In this document: piece after piece, positions 1 to 5,892 of the stretch
Numbering within the stretch: position 1 is the first letter of the stretch
Layout: the number at the start of each line of letters is the position of its first letter
Assembly: GCA_016522385.1 (NCBI GenBank)
Contig: JAEKFU010000171.1
Location: 1 to 11,389, forward strand
Reading direction: 5' to 3'
DNA length: 11,389 nucleotides
DNA from: Pseudomonadota bacterium
GTDB taxonomy: Bacteria > Pseudomonadota > Alphaproteobacteria > Rhizobiales > Aestuariivirgaceae
Notes under the pieces: model-generated
Databases searched by the model: none
What the model saw: the letters and a program-made list of their open reading frames with translations, nothing else
What the model was told of the DNA's origin: nothing
Made by a program: the position numbers and the translations under genes

Positions 1-1128
1 GCCCGTGCCGGCGAGATTTTCAATATCGGTATAGTTGTCGCCGGTTGCATCACCGTTGTTGACATTGGGGGTTTGGAGATCGGCCCTAACGGCGCTGGAT
101 GCACCAGAATAACTTGCTGTATCATCACCGTTACCGCCGTTCAGCACATCTCCTCCAATCCCGCCGATCAAGATATCATCGCCACCGGCACCTGAAATGG
201 CGTTGTCGCCAGCATTACCGACAATGGAGTTGTTGAGATCGTTGCCAGTGCCGTCGATGTCATTAAGGCCGAGCAGCTCTAAATCCGCGGCGTTTTGACC
301 AAGCGTTGTGCTGACCGACGATTCAACTCGATCTGCGCCGATCAGGTCGACTTTGGCGTTCTCACCACCAAAAGCGACCGTGACTGTGACTTCGGCGGGC
401 AGACCGCCGCCCGAAAACGTGATGTCAACGTTGCCGGTCGCCGTGGTCTTGAGGGCATAACCGCCGGAGGTCCATGTGCTGGCTGAACCAATGCTGGACC
501 CATCGATGTCGAACGTGACCGACGTGTCGCCGCGGCCTTCGCCAATGGAGTAAAAATCATCGCCATCGCTGTCGGTATAGGCAACGCCGGTGATAAAGCT
601 GCCGAAGCCTGTTTTGGCGAAATTCTGGGTCAACATGAACGCGTTAAATGTGATGCCTGAAGATGCGGTGAATTGACCCGTTTCGGCACCCAAACCGATT
701 TCATTGAAATTGTCGTTCAAGATGTTTACGCGGTGACCGGCGCTATCGAACAAGCCGTCGTGGGCCAGTTGACTTGATGACAGAACATTCAGGGTGCCTG
801 TCGTGCCATTCCAGGCGATGTTTTCTCCCCATGTCCAAGAACCGGTGAATTGATATCCGGCTGCCGCCATTCGATCGCCGGGATCCGAGTTGCCGGCGCC
901 GGTGTGGGAGAAAATGTTGTTCGCCAGCATCCAGTTGCTGTGATCGGATGCAGCGTTATTGAGCGTGGAGTTGTAAGCAAGCGGTTGCTTGCTGTCACCG
1001 GTGAGAGTGCCGGCCGGCAGGTCTTCATTGAGCGAAATACCGAGGCGATCGGCTTCGGCATTCGGATCCAGCCTAGCTCGGTTGATCAGCTCGAGGATCA
1101 GTTGCTCATACGGTGTAGGCGCAGCCAT
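1..1128 (-). CDS. CAP/SCP-domain protein with RTX calcium-binding repeats (partial, C-terminus off the left edge)
   Basis: This frame stays open from the ATG at 1128 to base 1, giving 376 residues and no stop, so the C-terminus is missing. Residues about 8-172 form a CAP (SCP/PR-1) domain: SDHSNWM with H63, FSHTG, GENIAW with E102, GHRVNIL with H132 and NEIGLG with E143, the usual His/Glu cavity residues. Residues about 183-255 (YTDSDGDD, GEG, then beta-rich sequence) resemble an acidic calcium-binding Ig-like module. From about 295 on come RTX-type nonapeptides (GAGGDDIL, GGIGGDVL, GGNGDDT) ending in YTDIENLAGTG. There is no N-terminal signal peptide, as expected for RTX proteins exported by type I secretion through a C-terminal signal. 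The start is supported by GGAGGG on the minus strand (1136-1141), 7 nt before the ATG. The role is unknown: bacterial CAP proteins are secreted and poorly characterised. No type I secretion genes are visible. The family call is firm; the function is not. Confidence 0.88.
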   Translation of the reverse strand, partial: MAAPTPYEQLILELINRARLDPNAEADRLGISLNEDLPAGTLTGDSKQPLAYNSTLNNAASDHSNWMLANNIFSHTGAGNSDPGDRMAAAGYQFTGSWTWGENIAWNGTTGTLNVLSSSQLAHDGLFDSAGHRVNILNDNFNEIGLGAETGQFTASSGITFNAFMLTQNFAKTGFGSFITGVAYTDSDGDDFYSIGEGRGDTSVTFDIDGSSIGSASTWTSGGYALKTTATGNVDITFSGGGLPAEVTVTVAFGGENAKVDLIGADRVESSVSTTLGQNAADLELLGLNDIDGTGNDLNNSIVGNAGDNAISGAGGDDILIGGIGGDVLNGGNGDDTASYSGASSAVRADLQTPNVNNGDATGDNYTDIENLAGTG

Positions 1129-1372
1129 TTGGCGGCCCTCCAGAGTTGTCCATGCGCACGCATATCTTTTACCCGACAGCCGTTTCTATTTGCTTGAGCT
1201 GGTGTGTAAAATTTGAGGCGAAAATGCTGAGATTCGGATGTGTTGTCGGGCAGACTTCCCACCTGCGGGCACCAGTATGTTGGCGGTCGTCTTTAGATTG
1301 CGCGGACCGATGCTTTCGGTTATGAGGCTGGCATCACTCCATTCTATTCAGAGAATTACTGAAGGCGAGCCG
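1129..1372. other. Divergent intergenic region between the CAP-RTX gene and ettA
   Basis: This 244-base spacer must hold promoters for both the minus-strand CAP-RTX gene and plus-strand ettA. It includes the CAP-RTX Shine-Dalgarno sequence (1136-1141) and a GAAGGCGAG stretch (1361-1369) just before the ettA ATG. A TAAAAT hexamer at 1207-1212 could be a -10 box for ettA, but I found no convincing -35 partner. Confidence 0.5.
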
Positions 1373-3025
1373 ATGGCGCGACAATTCATTTATCATATGC
1401 ATGGGCTTTCCAAGAGCTACTCGGGCAAAAAGGTACTGGAGAATATTAATCTTTCCTTTTACCCCGATGCCAAGATTGGTGTGCTCGGGCCGAATGGCGC
1501 TGGCAAATCGACGTTGCTTCGCATTATGGCCGGGCTCGATAAGGAATTCACCGGAGAAGCCTGGCTGGCAGAGGGCGCAACCTCCGGTTATCTGCCGCAG
1601 GAACCACAGCTCGATCCGTCTAAGGACGTCATGGGCAATGTGATGGAGGGGGTGGCGGGAAAGCAGGCCATCCTCGATCGTTATAACGAGCTGATGATGA
1701 ACTACAGCGACGAGACGGCCGAGGAGGGCGCCAAGCTGCAGGACCAGATCGATGCACTCAATCTTTGGGATCTCGATGCCCAGGTCGAGCAGGCGATAGA
1801 TGCACTCAGATGTCCGCCGGGCGATGCTGGTGTTGAGAACCTGTCCGGCGGTGAACGCCGTCGGGTGGCGCTGACGCAGCTGCTGTTGCGCCAACCGGAT
1901 CTGTTGTTGCTTGATGAGCCGACTAACCATCTCGACGCCGAGTCGGTGCATTGGCTGGAGCATCACCTCAGGACCTACCCGGGTGCTATCCTGATCATCA
2001 CCCATGACCGCTATTTTCTCGATAATGTGACGGGTTGGATTCTTGAACTCGACCGCGGACGCGGTATTCCATATGAGGGCAACTATTCGGCCTATCTGGA
2101 ACAGAAGGCCAAACGCTTTGCACAGGAACAGCGTGAAGACGTGGCACGCCAGAAGGTGATCGAGCGTGAGCGCGAATGGATTTCGGCCAGCCCGCGGGCA
2201 CGGCAGGCGAAGAGCCAGGCACGCGTCAAGGCCTATGACGAGTTGGTCAAGGCGAACGACGCGCGGATGAAATCAAATGAAGCGCAGATCATCATTCCGC
2301 CGGGCGAGCGGCTAGGCGACCAGGTTATCGATGTCGAGGGCCTCAGCAAAGGCTATGGCGACAAACTGCTGATCGACGATCTGTCTTTTAAGCTACCGCC
2401 AGGCGGTATCGTCGGTGTAATCGGTGCGAACGGTGCCGGCAAGTCGACATTGTTCCGCATGCTCACCGGCCAAGAGCAGGCTGATGGCGGCACTATCACT
2501 ATCGGCGAGACGGTTGATCTTGGCTATGTCGACCAGAGTCGCGATGCCCTCGATGCAGGCAAGACCGTGTGGGAGGAGATTTCCAACCGGAATGACGTGT
2601 TCTATCTCGGCAAGCGGGAGATGAACAGCCGGGCGTACACATCGGCGTTCAACTTCAGGGGCGGCGACCAGCAGCAGAAGGTCGGGTCTTTATCGGGCGG
2701 CCAGCGCAACCGGGTGCATCTGGCCAAGATGCTGAAGTCCGGCGCCAATGTTCTGCTGCTGGATGAGCCGACCAATGATCTGGATACTGAAACACTGGCG
2801 GCGCTGGAAGAAGCGCTGGAGGACTTTGCCGGCTGTGCGGTGGTGATCAGCCATGACCGCATGTTTCTTGACCGTCTGGCGACGCACATACTGGCATTTG
2901 AAGGCAACAGTCACGTGGAATGGTTCGAAGGCAATTTCGAGGCATATGAAGCCGACAAGAAACGCCGCCTTGGCGAAGATGCGGTCATGCCCAGACGAAT
3001 CAAGTACAAGCAGTTTTCGCGGTAG
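1373..3025 (+). CDS. ettA: Energy-dependent translational throttle protein EttA (ABC-F ATPase)
   Basis: A 550-residue, full-length ABC-F protein. EttA is cytosolic: it binds the ribosomal E site and, depending on ATP/ADP level, gates entry into the elongation cycle. ABC domain 1 has Walker A GPNGAGKST (39-47), signature LSGGE (157-161), Walker B LLLLDEP with Glu182, and switch His211. Between them, at about 95-140, lies the acidic arm insertion typical of EttA. The charged linker (about 240-310) contains the arginine-rich stretch ISASPRARQAKSQAR. ABC domain 2 has GANGAGKST (351-359), LSGGQ (440-444), LLLDEP with Glu465 and His494. It ends in RRIKYKQFSR, close to the family's usual C-terminus. 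No transmembrane segment is present, as expected for ABC-F. The ATG at 1373 gives the family N-terminus MARQFIYHM and follows GAAGG (1361-1365). In-frame codons back to 1238 do not resemble the family and were excluded. Confidence 0.97.
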   Translation: MARQFIYHMHGLSKSYSGKKVLENINLSFYPDAKIGVLGPNGAGKSTLLRIMAGLDKEFTGEAWLAEGATSGYLPQEPQLDPSKDVMGNVMEGVAGKQAILDRYNELMMNYSDETAEEGAKLQDQIDALNLWDLDAQVEQAIDALRCPPGDAGVENLSGGERRRVALTQLLLRQPDLLLLDEPTNHLDAESVHWLEHHLRTYPGAILIITHDRYFLDNVTGWILELDRGRGIPYEGNYSAYLEQKAKRFAQEQREDVARQKVIEREREWISASPRARQAKSQARVKAYDELVKANDARMKSNEAQIIIPPGERLGDQVIDVEGLSKGYGDKLLIDDLSFKLPPGGIVGVIGANGAGKSTLFRMLTGQEQADGGTITIGETVDLGYVDQSRDALDAGKTVWEEISNRNDVFYLGKREMNSRAYTSAFNFRGGDQQQKVGSLSGGQRNRVHLAKMLKSGANVLLLDEPTNDLDTETLAALEEALEDFAGCAVVISHDRMFLDRLATHILAFEGNSHVEWFEGNFEAYEADKKRRLGEDAVMPRRIKYKQFSR

Positions 3026-3124
3026 TGGTGGTCGATCTCCTGAGGCGTCTCCAGCGACCGACTTGACACGCGGGCCGGCCGCGACGATCGGGAAGAAGAA
3101 CTTGGCGCCAAATAACGGAGATGG

Positions 3125-3604
3125 TCAGCCATTCACATCATCGACGCTAGCAATCCATGGTTTGATGTCAATCAACGGTGTGCTGTCGATGCAGTCTATG
3201 GCATCGATCTGGAGCAGGCCGTTTGCGGCATCAAGGCCGGTCAGTCGCACCGCGGCGAGGGCAATGGGGTTCGGGCGAACCGGAGAGCGCAGGGCGAACG
3301 TGCCAGAAGGTTCAAGCGAATGGCGCGGCTGCTGCAGGATGATGTCGCGGCGTGCCTGATGCATCCAGTAGAGCAGAACCACATGACTGTAGTCTTCCAG
3401 GCCGGACAAGCCCATTCGCCAGTCCTTATGGACGTGAACGAGACCTGGCTCACCGCGCTCGCGGGCAACGCGCATGTTTTTCGGGCAGTCATCGCGCGTT
3501 TGCCACGGGCTTTCGATATGGCCGATGAAGACAAGACGGGCATCGTCAGCTGTCTCGGCTGGATCGAACGGTAAGACGATTTCACGAGGGCGGACAGAAT
3601 ACAT
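3125..3604 (-). CDS. trmO: tRNA (N6-threonylcarbamoyladenosine(37)-N6)-methyltransferase TrmO, short form
   Basis: A 159-residue protein of the TrmO/TsaA/VirR family. Characterised members use S-adenosylmethionine to methylate N6 of t6A37 in certain tRNAs, giving m6t6A. Family features visible are FIGHIESPW (26-34), GLEDYSHVVLLYWMH (68-82), FALRSPVRPNPIALAAVRL (103-121, the family signature) and STPLIDIKPW (141-150). The E. coli enzyme is longer (about 235 residues) and has an extra C-terminal domain; this version is the beta-barrel methyltransferase domain alone, as I recall for many alphaproteobacterial homologues. The gene converges on ettA with 99 bases between the stops and diverges from the B3/B4 gene across 61 bases. 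The ATG at 3604 has a weak AGAAG site a few bases upstream. The family is sure; the substrate is inferred. Confidence 0.9.
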   Translation of the reverse strand: MYSVRPREIVLPFDPAETADDARLVFIGHIESPWQTRDDCPKNMRVARERGEPGLVHVHKDWRMGLSGLEDYSHVVLLYWMHQARRDIILQQPRHSLEPSGTFALRSPVRPNPIALAAVRLTGLDAANGLLQIDAIDCIDSTPLIDIKPWIASVDDVNG

Positions 3605-3665
3605 TGGCTTCTAGTGCTGCTGTTGGTTATGAGATTGTTTCTGTTCGGATAGCATTGATGGCATT

Positions 3666-4376
3666 GTGAAGCTTGATATTTCTGAGATTGCTATGGATTT
3701 TCCTGCGTTTCGGGTCGCGGCAATTGTGGCGCGCGATATGGTTATTCCAGCCGAGCGTCCGATTGACCTGGACCGCGAAATCCAACGACGGGTCCGTGAT
3801 GCGCGTGAGCGCTGGCAAGGTCATGAGCTGTCGCAGATTCCCGGCGTTGCTGTGTGGCGGCAAGCCTACAAGCAGTTTGGCATCAAGAAGACATCTTACC
3901 GTTGCTCGGTCGAGCGGTTGGTTAAGAACGCGCTGGCTGGGCGAACCCTGGCGGTGATTAATCCATTTGTCGATGCATATAATGCGGTCTCGCTCACCCA
4001 TGTGTTTCCGGCAGGAGCGGATGATATGGATCATATCGAGGGCGATCTGACCTTCCGATATGCGCGCGATGGGGACAGTTTTATTCCGCTGGGCCGGGCA
4101 GAGGACGGAGAAGATCCGCCCAAAGCAGGTGAGGTGGTCTATGCCGATGCGGCAAAAGTCTTGTGCCGCCGCTGGAATTGGTACCAGGATCATCGTTCGC
4201 CAGTCAGCGGCGAAACCCATCGTGCCGTGCTGACCATCCAGTCGAACGGGCATGGCGATTTGGATGCCGCGGTGGGCGATGCGATATCGCTCATAAAGAC
4301 ATGGTGTGGAGGTTGGTGCTCGGTTGCCTTTGCCTCAGCGGAGGCGCCTGTTGTTGAGTTGGAGCATTATGCATGA
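3666..4376 (+). CDS. Free-standing B3/B4 tRNA-binding-domain protein
   Basis: A 236-residue soluble protein matching the B3/B4 domain that, in the beta subunit of phenylalanyl-tRNA synthetase, hydrolyses Tyr-tRNA(Phe). Recognisable segments are IPGVAVWRQAYKQFGIKKTS (58-77), the RTLAVINPFVDAYNAVSL stretch (93-110), PLGRAEDGEDPPKAGEVVYAD (141-161), CRRWNWYQDHRSPVS (167-181) and the later THRAVLTIQS strand. Free-standing copies are common in bacteria, and I know of no settled function; a trans-editing or aminoacyl-tRNA deacylase-like role is only an inference from PheT. The start is GTG at 3666, which gives an alignable N-terminus; ATG at 3693 is an alternative nine codons in. It is transcribed away from trmO, so the 61-base gap must hold both promoters. 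I found no signal peptide or membrane segment. Confidence 0.85.
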   Translation: MKLDISEIAMDFPAFRVAAIVARDMVIPAERPIDLDREIQRRVRDARERWQGHELSQIPGVAVWRQAYKQFGIKKTSYRCSVERLVKNALAGRTLAVINPFVDAYNAVSLTHVFPAGADDMDHIEGDLTFRYARDGDSFIPLGRAEDGEDPPKAGEVVYADAAKVLCRRWNWYQDHRSPVSGETHRAVLTIQSNGHGDLDAAVGDAISLIKTWCGGWCSVAFASAEAPVVELEHYA

Positions 4377-4738
4377 TTTCTCACCGATCTGACCGGCTTT
4401 TCGTGTCTGCCGGCGAGGCATAATCCACGCTTTAGTCTGAGAGAGCACAACAGGATTGTAACGATGTCCGGTGGGCGTGAAGAACCGGCCTTCGGTGAGC
4501 CAAATCAGTCCATGGGCCATGTTGCGACGCTTGCTTGGTCCACTACATCTCGCGGCGCCACGTGCCTAGATCAGGTCTGGTTGATCGAGACATCCAAACC
4601 AGAAAACCTGTTCCACTTCAGTGTGATAGAGGATGACTCACGTTTCAGATAATTCCCTCTGAAACAATTGTGCTCTAGCCGGGCGAATTGATCTGACTCC
4701 GATAAATGCTTCGCAAATCATGAACATTGCTACAGATG
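4377..4738. other. Non-coding interval between convergent genes
   Basis: This 362-base stretch lies between the stop of the B3/B4 gene and the stop of the MlaC-like gene. It contains the hairpin/GCTCTAG element described separately. Two short open frames (4464-4652 plus, 4335-4520 minus) overlap each other, show no family resemblance and lack convincing ribosome sites, so I do not call genes. The run around 4600-4626 (AAAACCTGTTCCACTTC) resembles, from memory, the front part of short intergenic repeats common in Hyphomicrobiales. Confidence 0.5.
4642..4678. repeat. Intergenic palindrome followed by GCTCTAG (copy 1)
   Basis: A perfect 8-base inverted repeat, GTTTCAGA (4642-4649) and TCTGAAAC (4658-4665), surrounds an 8-base loop and is followed by the small palindrome ACAATTGT and then GCTCTAG (4672-4678). 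Read on the minus strand it begins 61 bases after the stop of the MlaC-like gene. There is no T-run after the stem on either strand, so it is not a standard intrinsic terminator, though it could stabilise a 3' end. A second GCTCTAG element lies at 11189-11218. Confidence 0.6.
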
Positions 4739-5338
4739 TCAGCTCTTGAGGTAACGGATCAAGGCATTGAAATCGCCGCCGGACTTGTTAAGTACCGAGA
4801 CGAATTCCTGACGCATCTGGAGGGCTAGCCAGACACCTTTGACCTGGACATCGAAGATCCGATAGCGGCTGCCGGAGCGCACGACGCGCCATTCCAGCCG
4901 CGCCGAGCGGCCGCCGGCAAAGAGCAACACTCCTTTGACGATGATGTCCTTGCGGTTGCGGGCGCTTGAGCTCTTCACCACGTAGCTCTGACCGGCAAAG
5001 CTGCGGGCGTTGTCGGCAAATAGCTGCGTGACAAAGTTCGTTACCAGCGAATTGTACTCGCGGCGCCGTGATCTTGGCAGCTTGCGGCGATATTTGCCAA
5101 GTGCAAACAAGGCAACCGAAGATATAGCCGAATGCCTTTGGACCAGCCGCCTAAAAGATGACGTCGAGCCACTGCGGGCCGCAGCGATCGCCTGGTTGGC
5201 AACCTTGGTTACAAATTGCTCGGCGCGCGTGTCAGCCACAACAGGCCCGGCAGCAACCGCAAATGCCCACAATGCTGCAAAACTGGAGGCCGCAGTTAAG
5301 AAGCGGCGACGGGTCAAAGGATTTTGATCATAAGACAT
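4739..5338 (-). CDS. MlaC/Ttg2D-family phospholipid-binding protein with Tat signal
   Basis: A 199-residue protein. The N-terminus TRRRFLTAASSFAALWAFAV (9-28) is a twin-arginine signal: RRRFL, a hydrophobic stretch, then a likely cleavage near VVADTRAEQ (33-41). The mature part matches the MlaC/toluene-tolerance Ttg2D fold: an N-terminal helical half, then RKDIIVKGV (128-136), LEWRVV (148-153), YRIFDVQVKGVWLALQMRQE (158-177) and GGDFNALIRYLK (187-198). MlaC proteins carry phospholipid across the periplasm between an outer-membrane complex and the MlaFEDB ABC transporter. No transporter genes adjoin this gene, so it is an orphan in the window; hopanoid-associated HpnM-like proteins belong to the same fold and are an alternative. 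It diverges from the DUF2089 operon across 182 bases. Its ribosome site is weak. Confidence 0.88.
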   Translation of the reverse strand: MSYDQNPLTRRRFLTAASSFAALWAFAVAAGPVVADTRAEQFVTKVANQAIAAARSGSTSSFRRLVQRHSAISSVALFALGKYRRKLPRSRRREYNSLVTNFVTQLFADNARSFAGQSYVVKSSSARNRKDIIVKGVLLFAGGRSARLEWRVVRSGSRYRIFDVQVKGVWLALQMRQEFVSVLNKSGGDFNALIRYLKS

Positions 5339-5532
5339 ATCAAAGATTTAGCGGCCATTTGTGACACTTTCAACAGTGTGCAGTGCCGTGAGGTGGTCAA
5401 ATTCGAACTGTCGGTTAAGATTCCCGGTTAACGCGTAACCATATTGCAAAATCGCATTCTTGGGCCGTGATATTTGAGTTATTGAAAAAATTATGATAAT
5501 ATTTTTTATATTGTGAAATTTTGGGATCGAAA
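5339..5532. promoter_or_regulatory. Divergent promoter region between the MlaC-like gene and the DUF2089 operon
   Basis: This region ends in a strongly AT-rich tract (about 5470-5520) immediately before the DUF2089 gene, in contrast to the GC-rich surroundings. Candidate plus-strand promoter elements are TTGAGT (5474-5479) with TAATAT (5497-5502), spaced by 17, or TTGAAA (5482-5487) with TATATT (5507-5512), spaced by 19. Neither matches consensus well, so the exact promoter is uncertain. Confidence 0.4.
5412..5439. promoter_or_regulatory. Possible operator: repeated CGGTTAA and inverted GGTTA/TAACC
   Basis: CGGTTAA occurs at 5412-5418 and again at 5425-5431, 13 bases apart. The second copy is also half of an inverted repeat, GGTTA (5426-5430), ACGCG, TAACC (5436-5440). 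A GANTC site, which CcrM methylates in Alphaproteobacteria, sits between the copies (GATTC, 5419-5423). The two TTAA boxes are 9 bases apart, not the 7 of a classical CtrA site. It could serve either the MlaC-like gene or the DUF2089 operon. Confidence 0.3.
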
Positions 5533-5892
5533 ATGAATCGCTGTTCGCAGTGTGACCATACGCTTCAGGTGACCGAATTGAGATGTCCGGCCTGCGCTGT
5601 CACAATGTCGGGAGTTTTTGCCTCGCCACGACTGGCGCGGTTGACCGGCGATCAGCAACGGCTTGTCGAACAGGTGATATTGGCCGGCGGCAACCTTAAG
5701 GACGTGGCGCGCGAATCGCAGATCAGCTATCCGACCTTTCGCAAGAGGCTGGGGGCAGTAATGGCCGCGTTGGCCAAGATGCGCGAAGATGACGATCAGC
5801 GGGCGCAATCTTTGCTGGACGATGTTCAGGCCGGACGAGTCGCCCCTGAAGCGGCGGCACGTCAGATCAGGGAGATGAACGGTGGAACCTGA
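5533..5892 (+). CDS. DUF2089-family zinc-ribbon/HTH protein, probable regulator
   Basis: A 119-residue protein. It opens with a four-cysteine zinc ribbon (C4, C7, C18, C21: CSQC and CPAC), then the DUF2089 core FASPRLARLTGDQQRLVEQVI (29-49) and a helix-turn-helix-like segment GGNLKDVARESQISYPTFR (52-70), which the family's GNLKEV/SYPTVR signature matches. The tail at about 93-115 (SLLDDVQAGRVAPEAAARQI) has the form of a SHOCT-like short helical motif. DNA binding is a prediction from the HTH-like segment. ATG at 5533 is preferred over an in-frame TTG at 5521 because it places the first CxxC near the N-terminus, as in the family; its ribosome site (GGGATCG) is mediocre. The next gene starts inside this one, an 11-base overlap, so translation is probably coupled. 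I infer that it regulates its own operon. Confidence 0.85.
   Translation: MNRCSQCDHTLQVTELRCPACAVTMSGVFASPRLARLTGDQQRLVEQVILAGGNLKDVARESQISYPTFRKRLGAVMAALAKMREDDDQRAQSLLDDVQAGRVAPEAAARQIREMNGGT

Noticed and set aside
850..1197. Plus-strand open frame of 115 codons over the CAP-RTX gene
   Set aside because: It is antisense to a well-supported CAP domain with a good ribosome site; its translation resembles nothing I know.
1238..1372. 45 extra codons in frame upstream of ettA
   Set aside because: Family members begin MARQFIYHM, the ATG at 1373 has a ribosome site, and the upstream residues show no ABC-F similarity.
1334..2005. Long minus-strand open frame inside ettA
   Set aside because: It is a shadow of the high-confidence EttA coding frame.
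3026..3124. Possible terminator between convergent ettA and trmO
   Set aside because: A GGCCGGCC palindrome is present, but I found no stable stem followed by a T-run on either strand.
2853..3359. Plus-strand frame spanning the end of ettA and the 3' part of trmO
   Set aside because: It overlaps two well-supported genes in other frames and has no recognisable domain.
3627..4253. Minus-strand frame of 208 codons opposite the B3/B4 gene
   Set aside because: The plus-strand frame has clear B3/B4 motifs; the reverse frame is a shadow.
4335..4652. Two overlapping short open frames, one on each strand, in the gap before the MlaC-like gene
   Set aside because: They have no family resemblance and no good ribosome site, and the plus-strand one runs into the hairpin element.
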